Below are positions 8,318 to 15,968 of a DNA stretch of 64,000 nt, in pieces. The translations under genes were made by a program, and so were the position numbers. The stretch comes from CAIVPM01 sp964477265 (GTDB lineage: Bacteria > Bacteroidota > Bacteroidia > Chitinophagales > Chitinophagaceae): contig CAYZDJ010000001.1 of assembly GCA_964477265.1 (NCBI GenBank), positions 124,001 to 188,000 of the forward strand, given 5' to 3'. The notes beneath the pieces were generated by a model. It was not told where the DNA came from. It saw nothing but the letters and a program-made list of their open reading frames with translations, and did not search any database. How positions within the stretch are numbered: the first letter of the stretch is position 1; the number at the start of each line of letters is the position of its first letter.

Positions 8318-8731
8318 ATGAATAAGAAATCTCCTGTTTCAAGTTTAATGACAAAAAGTGTAATTTTTGCTAGTTTGGATAGCGAATTGTCAACTGTATT
8401 GCAGTTTTTTAACACATATAAAGTGCAGCATCTGCCAGTAACACTTAACGAAAAATTGTTAGGAATTATTAGTGTTAATGATGTACTTGATTATATCTCT
8501 TCACAGTTTTTAAATAAGGCAACCTCAACTTTTGATGAGTTGAAACAAAATTTTAACATCAGAAAAATAATGACTGAAAACCCAACAACAGTTAGCGAAA
8601 CTGATAGCATTGATACTGTTATTAAAATTCTTTCAACACAATCTTATCAGTCGGTTTTGGTTACAAACAATGGCAATTTAGTTGGTATTGTTACCAATAA
8701 AGATTTAGTTAAATTTTTGGGTCAATTGTAG
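8318..8731 (+). CDS. Two-CBS-domain protein
   Basis: This 137-residue cytoplasmic protein is made only of two CBS domains (about residues 6-62, VSSLMTKSVIFASLDSELS, and 72-135, KIMTENPTTVSETDSIDTV), with the second ending in LVGIVTNKDLVKFLG. Stand-alone CBS pairs bind adenine nucleotides and modulate partner proteins; the partner cannot be named here. The gene is a single unit between a dedicated promoter and a strong terminator. Its possible FNR-type operator would fit induction at low oxygen or redox stress, as reported for similar small CBS proteins in other bacteria, but that is inference. Confidence 0.88.
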   Translation: MNKKSPVSSLMTKSVIFASLDSELSTVLQFFNTYKVQHLPVTLNEKLLGIISVNDVLDYISSQFLNKATSTFDELKQNFNIRKIMTENPTTVSETDSIDTVIKILSTQSYQSVLVTNNGNLVGIVTNKDLVKFLGQL

Positions 8732-8749
8732 TGCTTCTTGCTTTTACTC

Positions 8750-8796
8750 AAAATCCGTTATTGATTGTAACTATGTAAATCAATAACGGATTTTTT
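8750..8796 (+). terminator. Intrinsic terminator after the CBS protein gene
   Basis: A perfect 16-bp stem (8751-8766 with 8778-8793, AAATCCGTTATTGATT on the left) with an 11-base loop is followed by TTTTTT. Confidence 0.85.
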
Positions 8797-8814
8797 CTCT
8801 ATCGTTTGTTATTT

Positions 8815-8932
8815 AAGTTGTTTAAAATAATTTTAAACACAGAGGAAACTAAGCATTTAACAGAGGAAACAAAGTTATATCATAAATACTCGGTTCTCTC
8901 TGTGTTTCTTTAACTCAGTGATTACTGTGGTA
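8815..8932. repeat. Second copy of the nested palindromic repeat family
   Basis: It opens with AAGTTGTTTAAAATAATTTTAA, the same edge as the element at 7982 (AAGTTGTTTGAAACTATTTTAA), then has a perfect 10-bp inverted repeat (AAACACAGAG at 8835-8844, CTCTGTGTTT at 8898-8907). The interior repeats ACAGAGGAAAC instead of the CGCAAAG of the first copy, so the edge is conserved while the core differs. It lies between the convergent genes ending at 8731 and 8953. Confidence 0.5.
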
Positions 8933-8952
8933 ACATCTCTAATTCGTTTATT

Positions 8953-10062
8953 TTAAATATTCTCACTTGCAACCAGTATTTTAAGCCTTTCGTTAAGTGT
9001 CAACAATCTTAAATTTAAAGCATCAGCCTTTTTACTTTCATTATATAAATTCAGTAAATCAGCAAAAGTATTATCAATTTGCTGTGAATTAATTGTTTTA
9101 CTTATTGCTTTAGATTCAAGCAATATTACACGCATACTATTGTAATTGTCGTTGTATAGTTTTTGGTAGTCGCTATAAATTTTTGATACATCATTAGAAA
9201 TTTCCTTTGCTGTTTTAATGGCATCTGCAGGAAAATAAGGGCTGTTGTTTTTATTAACTTGCAATTCAATAAATGATGTGTGTTTAGCTTTGGTAACTTG
9301 TGTTGTCTTACTATGAAAAGTATCAGCAAATTGCTTGTCAGAAAATAAAATCAGCATTTCTTCCAGGCTTTTATTGTCTGTATATGTTTTTGCAATGTTT
9401 GGATGCAATGCAACAAAAATATCTCCCATAAGCAGTTTTAATTTCCCCTGCAAATCATTAATCTTATTGTCCAGGTTATCCAAGCCATTGTCAAGCTGCT
9501 GGTTTATTTTATTCAGCTTTTCATATTGACCAAAGTACTTGTTTACATTAAGTAAAAAAGTATCAAAGTCGTTTTTTGTAACTCGCCTTTCCTGCATGGT
9601 CCAACTACCAACAATACTGGTAATGGTATTAAAAATACTGTTATTAGGAATAAGGTTTTTAACAGATGAAAATAGACCAGGTTGGTTATTTAGTAAAGAG
9701 TTTATCATACCAGTAAGTTTACTGGTGCTTCCACTGCAAGCCTTTTCCATCAAGGGTTTCAAGGCAATATGGATTTCATTGTTCAGGTTAAATCCCAAAT
9801 CTGTATTGGCAGGATTATTAAATGCAGCAACCTTGTTTCTGTAGTTTTCTTTCTTCACAAGACTGTTCAATGCCATAATGCTGTTATAAGCTGCATCTAC
9901 AAATTGATTAGCATTATAATACTTCATCAGTAATCCATCTTTGTATGAAAATTTTGATGTATCAATTACTGCTTGCTTGGTGTTATGTCTATTTGCTTTT
10001 GCATTCACTACAAAACCATTTAGTATCAATAGAAGTAAAAAGAAGTGAAATATTTTTTTCAT
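8953..10062 (-). CDS. Exported protein of unknown function
   Basis: I do not recognise this 369-residue protein. It has a signal peptide (residues 1-23, ending NAKA). The rest is predominantly alpha-helical, with asparagine- and lysine-rich heptad-like stretches (for example about residues 178-210, where leucine and isoleucine repeat every three to four residues), suggesting a periplasmic coiled coil or helical bundle. No cysteine lipobox, catalytic motif or sorting domain is seen. It is divergent from the TonB receptor at 10167 and shares a 104-base promoter region with it; a functional link is possible but unproven. Confidence 0.7.
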   Translation of the reverse strand: MKKIFHFFLLLLILNGFVVNAKANRHNTKQAVIDTSKFSYKDGLLMKYYNANQFVDAAYNSIMALNSLVKKENYRNKVAAFNNPANTDLGFNLNNEIHIALKPLMEKACSGSTSKLTGMINSLLNNQPGLFSSVKNLIPNNSIFNTITSIVGSWTMQERRVTKNDFDTFLLNVNKYFGQYEKLNKINQQLDNGLDNLDNKINDLQGKLKLLMGDIFVALHPNIAKTYTDNKSLEEMLILFSDKQFADTFHSKTTQVTKAKHTSFIELQVNKNNSPYFPADAIKTAKEISNDVSKIYSDYQKLYNDNYNSMRVILLESKAISKTINSQQIDNTFADLLNLYNESKKADALNLRLLTLNERLKILVASENI

Positions 10063-10103
10063 AAAAACAGTTTTTCTAATGATGATGTTTTAGAAAATTT
10101 TAC

Positions 10104-10148
10104 ATAAAAAATATTTTTTATCCCATACCACAAACAACAATAGGTTTG
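10104..10148 (+). promoter_or_regulatory. Promoter of the second TonB receptor, with an 18-base palindrome
   Basis: TAGGTTTG at 10141-10148 is a consensus -7 box 18 bases before the ATG at 10167. Upstream, ATAAAAAATATTTTTTAT (10104-10121) is a perfect palindrome centred about 32 bases before the -7 box, in the divergent region. It may be an operator or merely AT-rich symmetry. Confidence 0.5.
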
Positions 10149-10166
10149 CAGCCTCAATTAAAAACC

Positions 10167-12398
10167 ATGAGAAAAACAATTTTACTTTCTGGCTTTTTGC
10201 TTTTTACTTTTTGCTCATTTTGCCAAGTAAAAATTATAGGCACTACCAAAGACCAGCGTGGGCGAAAGCTTGTAGGGGTAAACATTTCAGTAAAAAATAG
10301 TTACGATGGTGGTGTTAGCGATTCAAGTGGCAACTTTAGCTTTAAAACTTTTGAAAAAGGAGAAATTACTGTAGAAGCTAAAATGATTGACTATAAGGGC
10401 ATGGAACAAAAAGTAACTATTGGCAAGGAAACTATTGCAATAAATTTTGTTTTAAAGGAAGAATTAAATGAACTGAAAGCTGTAACTGTTACTGCTGGCT
10501 CGTTTGAGGCTGGAGATAAAAAACGTGCTGCAACAGTGTTGAGTAGTTTAGATATTGTAACTACTGCCAATGCCAATGGCGATATTACAGGTGCAGTAAA
10601 AACATTGCCTGGTGCACAACAAGTAGGCGAGCAGGAAGGCTTGTTTGTGCGTGGTGGTGCAGGTTACGAAACAAAGCAGTTTATTGATGGCAGCTATGTA
10701 AACAATCCATTTTTTAGTGGTGCCGAAAACATTGCAACTCGTGGTCGCTTTTCGCCATTTTTATTTAAAGGCACAGTGTTTAGTACAGGTGGTTACAGTG
10801 CATTGTATGGTCAGGCATTAAGTAGTGCTTTAATACTTGAAAGTATTGATTTGCCTGAACGTTCAGAGATTGATGCTTCTATTTCTACAGTGTTTGTTGG
10901 TGCTGGCACACAGCATTTAGCAAAAGATAAAAAAAGTAGTTATGGTATAAATTATGGCTACACCAATGTGGCTTTATATTTTGGCTTGGTAAAGCAAACA
11001 CCAGATTACTTTACTGTGCCTGCGTTTCACGCATTAGAAGGTAATTTCAGGATAAGAACAAAGAAAGGAATGCTGAAGTTTTATACAAGTTTCAATTCGC
11101 AGGATTTAGGTTTAAGAAGACCCAATATTGATAGCCTTGATTTAAAGAATGCGTTTGGATTAAAGAATACCAACTGGTACAATAATATTAGTTACAAGCA
11201 AAGTTTAAATGGTGGTTGGAAAATGAATATCAGTGCAAGTTACAGCACCAATCACGATGATATTTTTTCGCAAATTCAAAACCAGAATAACCAATACACA
11301 GCAACAGGTAAAAGCTATATAGACAATAATAATTTTACTTTAAACAATAAGGTAAATGTTTCTCAAATAAAAACAGTATTTGATAAAAAGCTTACTGGCA
11401 TTAGTGTGTTGCGTTTTGGTGGAGAATATTGGCATACTTACAATAAAGGTATTTACAACAATTACCTGCAAACTTTAAACGATGATTTTGCTGCTGGTTT
11501 TGCCGAAACTGATTTGTATTTAACCAATGCCATTGCTGCAAAAATTGGTGCCCGATACGAGTATTCATCTTTACTAAAAAAACTAAATTTAGCACCACGC
11601 ATTTCAATGGCATATAAAACAGGTAAAGATGCACAAATGAGTATTGCCTATGGCGAATTTTATCAAAAACCAGAAAATAATATTTTGAATTTTGCAAGAG
11701 TTTTAAGTGCAGATTTAGGCTATACCAAAGCCACTCACTTTATTGCCAATTATTCAAAATCAAATTCATTTTATAATTTCAGGGTAGAGGCTTTTTATAA
11801 AAAATACAAAGACTTAGTTAAAACTTATCCAAGCTACGATAACTCTGGAACTGGCTATGCACAAGGCGTTGAGCTGTTTTGGAGAGACAAGAAAACAATC
11901 CAGAATTTAGATTACTGGATAAGTTATTCTTATCTTGATACCAAAAGAAATTTCAGTAATTACCCAACAGAGTTGCAACCAACTTTTGCAGCCAATCATA
12001 CTGCAAGCTTAGTTGCAAAACGCTTTGTTGTAAAATGGAAAACAGGTTTTAACTTCACTTATAGTTTTGCAACTGGTCGTCCTTATTACAATTTTCAAAA
12101 CGATGTTAACAATAAATGGAGCATTGCAGACCAAGGCAAAACAATCAATTATAACAGCGTTGGATTTAGTGTAAACTATTTACCAAATCTTGGTAAGAAA
12201 AATACAAAAACCTTTATTGTGATTGTTGCCAGCGTAACTAATTTACTTAACCAAAATCAAATTTTTGGATACACATATAACAACAGTGGTAGTTACAAGC
12301 AAGCTATTGTACCACCAGCACCACAGTTCTTTTTCTTGGGCTGCTTTTTAAGTTGGGGTGTAGATAGAAGCCAGGATGCTATTAATAATAACCTTTAG
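10167..12398 (+). CDS. TonB-dependent outer-membrane receptor
   Basis: The start is set at the ATG at 10167 rather than the in-frame TTG 21 bases upstream, because that TTG lies inside the -7 promoter box. The 743-residue product has a signal peptide ending CSFCQ, a CarboxypepD_reg-like domain (about residues 20-95), a plug domain (about 105-225, with LFVRGGAGYETKQFIDG and GGYSALYGQALSSALI) and a beta-barrel. It is related in layout to the receptor at 264 but clearly diverged. No SusD-like lipoprotein lies nearby, so it is not a SusC. The substrate is unknown. Confidence 0.87.
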   Translation: MRKTILLSGFLLFTFCSFCQVKIIGTTKDQRGRKLVGVNISVKNSYDGGVSDSSGNFSFKTFEKGEITVEAKMIDYKGMEQKVTIGKETIAINFVLKEELNELKAVTVTAGSFEAGDKKRAATVLSSLDIVTTANANGDITGAVKTLPGAQQVGEQEGLFVRGGAGYETKQFIDGSYVNNPFFSGAENIATRGRFSPFLFKGTVFSTGGYSALYGQALSSALILESIDLPERSEIDASISTVFVGAGTQHLAKDKKSSYGINYGYTNVALYFGLVKQTPDYFTVPAFHALEGNFRIRTKKGMLKFYTSFNSQDLGLRRPNIDSLDLKNAFGLKNTNWYNNISYKQSLNGGWKMNISASYSTNHDDIFSQIQNQNNQYTATGKSYIDNNNFTLNNKVNVSQIKTVFDKKLTGISVLRFGGEYWHTYNKGIYNNYLQTLNDDFAAGFAETDLYLTNAIAAKIGARYEYSSLLKKLNLAPRISMAYKTGKDAQMSIAYGEFYQKPENNILNFARVLSADLGYTKATHFIANYSKSNSFYNFRVEAFYKKYKDLVKTYPSYDNSGTGYAQGVELFWRDKKTIQNLDYWISYSYLDTKRNFSNYPTELQPTFAANHTASLVAKRFVVKWKTGFNFTYSFATGRPYYNFQNDVNNKWSIADQGKTINYNSVGFSVNYLPNLGKKNTKTFIVIVASVTNLLNQNQIFGYTYNNSGSYKQAIVPPAPQFFFLGCFLSWGVDRSQDAINNNL

Positions 12399-12483
12399 TT
12401 GTTAGTGATTAGTGGTAAATTAGTAATGTAGTTTTACTTTTATATTTGCTCTGCAAATTTTTATTTTTGTTGTCCAAGCATTG

Positions 12484-12540
12484 GTAATTCTATTTATCAA
12501 CAGTGGCGTTGGCACCATTCAAAATTTGTAATTCTATTTA
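12484..12540 (+). repeat. 13-base direct repeat
   Basis: GTAATTCTATTTA occurs at 12484-12496 and again at 12528-12540, flanking GTGGCGTTGGCACCAT, which is reminiscent of the GGTTGGTG/CACCAACC hairpins at 6395. The arrangement would fit a repeat flanked by a target duplication, but this is weak evidence. Confidence 0.35.
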
Positions 12541-12569
12541 ACAAAAACAATAATTAAATCCTTTGCGTC

Positions 12570-12599
12570 TTTGCTACTTTTTAGCTTTGCGTGAAATAA
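12570..12599 (+). promoter_or_regulatory. Bacteroidota-type promoter built from CTTTGCG repeat units
   Basis: TTTG at 12570-12573, an 18-base spacer and TAGCTTTG at 12592-12599 give a near-consensus promoter 20 bases before the ATG at 12620. The elements sit in CTTTGCG words identical to those of the palindromic element at 8000-8101. Confidence 0.65.
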
Positions 12600-12619
12600 A
12601 AAAAACAAAAAATAAAACA

Positions 12620-13252
12620 ATGAAAAAAGTAATCATTTTATCATTTGTGCTGGTAAACACAGTGTTTGCAGCATTTAGTCAAAGCGAAAAATTTACTGCT
12701 GCAATGACAAGTGCATTAGAAGAATTAAAAGTAGCAAAAACTGCTGAAGACAGAACTGCATTAGTAGCAAAATTTGAGCGAATTGGCGATGCAGAAAAAA
12801 CACAATGGCTGCCTTATTATTATGCAGCATTAATAAAAACACAAGGTGCTTTTATGGCTACAGATAAAGATAAAGCTGCTGATGAGGCAAAGACTTTATT
12901 AGATAAAGCTGAAGCATTGGAAAAAAACAACAGCGAAATTTATGTAGTAAAAGCAATGCTTTGCTATGTGCGTATGATGGTTGATCCACAATCTCGCTAC
13001 ATGACTTATGGTGCCGAAGCACAAACAAATTTAGAAGCAGCAAAAAAAGCTGACGCAACAAACCCAAGACCAGTTATGATGGAAGCAACATCACTATACA
13101 GAATGCCAGAACAATTTGGTGGTGGCTGTGGTGCTGCAAAACCAATTGCTGAAAAAGCATCTAAACTTTTTACAGATTTTAAAGCTGCTTCTGCAATTCA
13201 TCCTGTTTGGGGTAAAGAGGCAATTGATGAGATTTTGAATAGTTGTAAATAA
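12620..13252 (+). CDS. Exported TPR-like helical protein of unknown function
   Basis: The ATG at 12620 is chosen because the signal peptide (MKKVIILSFVLVNTVFAAFSQ) begins there; the longer frame from 12563 runs through the promoter. The mature part (about 190 residues) is helical with alanine- and lysine-rich helix pairs and spacing like tetratricopeptide repeats (DKAKTLLDKAEAL-type helices, then AEAQTNLEAAKKADATNPRP). A conserved-looking FGGGCGAAKP segment near residue 170 precedes the last helix. Such small periplasmic TPR-like proteins are common in the phylum and usually uncharacterised; it may be a protein-interaction scaffold. It is a single transcription unit with its own promoter and terminator. 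Confidence 0.75.
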   Translation: MKKVIILSFVLVNTVFAAFSQSEKFTAAMTSALEELKVAKTAEDRTALVAKFERIGDAEKTQWLPYYYAALIKTQGAFMATDKDKAADEAKTLLDKAEALEKNNSEIYVVKAMLCYVRMMVDPQSRYMTYGAEAQTNLEAAKKADATNPRPVMMEATSLYRMPEQFGGGCGAAKPIAEKASKLFTDFKAASAIHPVWGKEAIDEILNSCK

Positions 13253-13270
13253 CAAAAATAATTTAACGTA

Positions 13271-13310
13271 CAATAAAAAAGCTGTCGAATTTTCGACAGC
13301 TTTTTTATTG
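13271..13310. terminator. Bidirectional intrinsic terminator
   Basis: AAAAAAGCTGTCGAA pairs with TTCGACAGCTTTTTT around a two-base centre, extended by CAATA/TATTG, with A-run left and T-run right. It sits between convergent genes and serves both. Confidence 0.9.
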
Positions 13311-13331
13311 TAATATTTCTTTAAGCATTAA

Positions 13332-13802
13332 TTATTTTACAACATAAATACCTGTTGCTTGTATAACAATTTCTTTCTTAGGTTCTTTAATAGCATCAAT
13401 TTCTTCCTTGCTTTTTCCTGCATCTTCTGCATAGTGTTTAAGCTGTGCTACAGTTGTCTCTTTCTTTTCAGCAATGCCTTTAACAACAATGGTTTTGCCA
13501 TTCATTGATAAAGGAACAAGAAACTTATGGTCTTTCATTTTCACCATAATTGTTCCAGTTGAAGTTTTCATTTTTAACCAACAACCCTCTGCTGCACACA
13601 CCTGAGAAACCACACCTTCAACTTTTAATTCAACCTTATTTTCCTGCTCTAATTTTGGTGCAAGCTCGTCTGCTTTTATAGTTCCTTCAGCATTAATTTT
13701 TTCGCCAAAAGTCATTCCTGCATTGGCATCTCCCTTTGGTGGTTGAGCCAATAAAACACCACATAACATTGTAGCAATTGATAGAGATAATATTTTTTTC
13801 AT
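13332..13802 (-). CDS. DUF4920-family exported protein
   Basis: This 156-residue protein has a signal peptide (residues 1-19, ending LLAQ) and one small beta-rich domain that fits the DUF4920 family: FGEKINAEGTIKADELAP, then the hallmark VSQVCAAEGCWLKMK (Cys69 and Cys74), and GKTIVVKGIAEKKET. The fold is OB-like and the two cysteines suggest metal binding or a redox disulfide, but no biochemical role is established. It has its own TACATTTG promoter box 14 bases upstream and a terminator on its 3' side; no neighbour points to a pathway. Confidence 0.82.
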   Translation of the reverse strand: MKKILSLSIATMLCGVLLAQPPKGDANAGMTFGEKINAEGTIKADELAPKLEQENKVELKVEGVVSQVCAAEGCWLKMKTSTGTIMVKMKDHKFLVPLSMNGKTIVVKGIAEKKETTVAQLKHYAEDAGKSKEEIDAIKEPKKEIVIQATGIYVVK

Positions 13803-13816
13803 ATTTAAAATTTTTA

Positions 13817-13824
13817 CAAATGTA
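13817..13824 (-). promoter_or_regulatory. -7 promoter box of the DUF4920 gene
   Basis: Reading on the minus strand, TACATTTG matches TAnnTTTG and ends 14 bases before the ATG. The same box with the same downstream TAAAAATTT context precedes the 49-residue gene at 34461. Confidence 0.55.
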
Positions 13825-13892
13825 AAGTGGTTTTGGGGTTTAACGTTTAAGGTTAAAATATTCCATAAATATATTTCGAAGCTCTCGAAATG

Positions 13893-13930
13893 AAAAAGTC
13901 CTATAAGGGTTTTAAAAACCTTATAGGACT
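13893..13930 (-). terminator. Intrinsic terminator of htpG
   Basis: AGTCCTATAAGG (13897-13908) pairs with CCTTATAGGACT (13919-13930), extended inward by AAA/TTT pairs; on the minus strand the stem is followed by TTTTT. Confidence 0.8.
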
Positions 13931-13955
13931 AAGTTGTAAAATTTTGAACTATAAC

Positions 13956-15803
13956 TTAATTCATCATCTCAACACTTCTGTTAATGAAATTTGTTAAATC
14001 ACTTCCTTTTAAAAGCCCTTGAGAAAGCAAAGCAAGGTCAGCTAAATTCCTTACTTGCTTTTGTTGCTTTTCAGTATCTGTTTCTTTTAATAAAGATTGA
14101 TAAATTGGATGATTGCCATTTACAGTCAATGTTACTTCATCTGGCATCTGACCATAAAAATTCATCATTCCACCACCACCAATGGCAGCCATATCTTTCA
14201 TTCTACGCATAAACTCTGGCCTTGTGGCTACAACTGGTGCAGTGTCTTTGCTCAATCCTTTTACTTCAACAGTAACGTGCAAATCGCTTGGCTTTACATC
14301 AAACAAAGCTTTCACTTGTTCTGTTTCTTCCTTGCTTAAAATGCTTTCAGCAGCATCTTGCTTGTCAATTAAATTATCTACAATGTCTGCATCAACCCTT
14401 ACAAAACTGGTGTTCTCCCATTTCATTTCAATGTTTTGTATAAAGCTGGCATCAACAATTGTTTCCATCTTTACCACTGTGTAACTCTTTGCCAGTGCAG
14501 CTTGCACATAAGCATCTTGTGCAACAGGATTGGTTGTGTAAAGGATAATGTGTTTGCCTTCTTTGTTTTTTTGCAAACTTTCTGTAACGGTTTTATATTC
14601 TTTTGTTGTATGGAATTTTCCAGTTGTGTCTTCCATCAACATAAACTTATTTCCCTTTTCAGCAAACTTTTCATCAGTCATCATACCATACTTTACAAAC
14701 AAGCCAAGGCTTTCCCATTTGCTTTCAAACTCACTTCTTTCCTTATTAAAAATTTCTTCTAATTTATCAGCAACTTTTTTGGTGATGTAAGTGTTTATTT
14801 TCTTCACATTTGGGTCGCCTTGCAAATAGCTTCTGCTAACGTTTAAAGGAATATCTGGGCTGTCAATAACACCTTGCAGCAACATCAAAAATTCTGGTAC
14901 AATTTCCTTCACTTCATCTGTTACAAAAACCTGGTTGCAGTATAATTGAATTTTATCTTTTTGAATTTCGTAGCTCTGCTTGATTTTTGGGAAATATAAA
15001 ATGCCTGTCAAGTTGAAAGGATAATCAACATTCAAATGAATCCAGAATAAAGGCGTTTCATTGAATGGGTATAATTCCCTGTAAAAGTTTTCGTAATCTT
15101 CCTTGGTTAGTTCGCTTGGCTTTTTTACCCAAATTGGATTGGTATTGTTGATTGGTTTTTCTTCTACAATTTCGCCTTCTTTTACTTCTTCATTGGCATC
15201 TTTAAAGTAAATTGGAATTGGTAAAAACTTACAAAACTTGTTTAAGATTTCTTTCAGTTTATATGCTTCTAAAAACTCTTTGCTTTCTTCATTGATATGC
15301 AAAATAATCTTTGTACCACGTTCTTTTTTCTCAACTTCATATAGTTCATATTCTGGGCTGCCATCGCAACTCCAATAAACTGTTGGTACTTCCTGATTAT
15401 GGCTTTGCGTAATTACTTCAACTTTTTCTGCAACCATAAATGCACTATAAAAACCCAAGCCAAAATGTCCAATAATATTGGCATCCTTATATTTCTGTAA
15501 AAATTCCTCTGCACCACTAAATGCCACTTGATTCAGGTATTTATCAACTTCTTCTTTACTCATACCAACACCTTTATCAGAAATAGTGATGGTTTTTTCT
15601 TTGGCATTTACTTCAACATCAATTCTTAAATCACCAATCTCACCTTTGGCTTCCCCAATGCTGCTAAGGGTTTTAAGCTTTTGCGAAGCATCAGTTGCAT
15701 TACTGATTAACTCACGTAAAAAAATGTCGTGTTCGCTGTATAAAAACTTTTTAATAATGGGAAAAATATTTTCCGTCTGAACGCGTATTTGTCCTTTTTG
15801 CAT
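13956..15803 (-). CDS. htpG: Chaperone protein HtpG (Hsp90 family)
   Basis: HtpG is the cytosolic Hsp90 chaperone, an ATP-driven dimer that remodels client proteins late in folding. The 615-residue length is normal. The GHKL ATPase domain is complete: LRELISNATDASQKL (helix with the Mg-binding Asn), ISDKGVGMSKEEV and GHFGLGFYSAFMVAEKV (lid glycines). The middle domain has VSRSYLQGDPNVKKI, with the catalytic-loop Arg. The C-terminal dimerisation domain ends NRSVEMMN. It is preceded by 165 bases that contain a terminator for the gene at 15969 and no obvious heat-shock element. Confidence 0.97.
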   Translation of the reverse strand: MQKGQIRVQTENIFPIIKKFLYSEHDIFLRELISNATDASQKLKTLSSIGEAKGEIGDLRIDVEVNAKEKTITISDKGVGMSKEEVDKYLNQVAFSGAEEFLQKYKDANIIGHFGLGFYSAFMVAEKVEVITQSHNQEVPTVYWSCDGSPEYELYEVEKKERGTKIILHINEESKEFLEAYKLKEILNKFCKFLPIPIYFKDANEEVKEGEIVEEKPINNTNPIWVKKPSELTKEDYENFYRELYPFNETPLFWIHLNVDYPFNLTGILYFPKIKQSYEIQKDKIQLYCNQVFVTDEVKEIVPEFLMLLQGVIDSPDIPLNVSRSYLQGDPNVKKINTYITKKVADKLEEIFNKERSEFESKWESLGLFVKYGMMTDEKFAEKGNKFMLMEDTTGKFHTTKEYKTVTESLQKNKEGKHIILYTTNPVAQDAYVQAALAKSYTVVKMETIVDASFIQNIEMKWENTSFVRVDADIVDNLIDKQDAAESILSKEETEQVKALFDVKPSDLHVTVEVKGLSKDTAPVVATRPEFMRRMKDMAAIGGGGMMNFYGQMPDEVTLTVNGNHPIYQSLLKETDTEKQQKQVRNLADLALLSQGLLKGSDLTNFINRSVEMMN

Positions 15804-15905
15804 ATCTTAATTATTGATTATTTATTGTTTCAAAAGAGATTTAGCTGTTTTCAAATACAATACCAGCAAAGGTTTGGCTGACAAGGTGGCAAAGTTTAAT
15901 GGAAT

Positions 15906-15940
15906 AAAAAAACTGCACATCGAAAGATGTGCAGTTTTTG
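15906..15940 (-). terminator. Intrinsic terminator of the T9SS protein gene
   Basis: AAAAACTGCACATC pairs with GATGTGCAGTTTTT around a GAAA tetraloop-like centre (15907-15939); on the minus strand it is followed by a T-run. Confidence 0.85.
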
Positions 15941-15968
15941 TCTTGATTTTTTTTAAATACTGACTTGC

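Noticed and set aside
12563..12619. Upstream TTG start adding 19 residues to the TPR-like protein
   Set aside because: It would put the promoter boxes inside the gene and place a charged stretch before the signal peptide.
13991..14790. Several plus-strand frames of 73-108 codons opposite htpG
   Set aside because: They are antisense shadows of a fully conserved htpG, overlap each other in different frames, and have unnatural composition (Phe, Cys, His and Ser rich).
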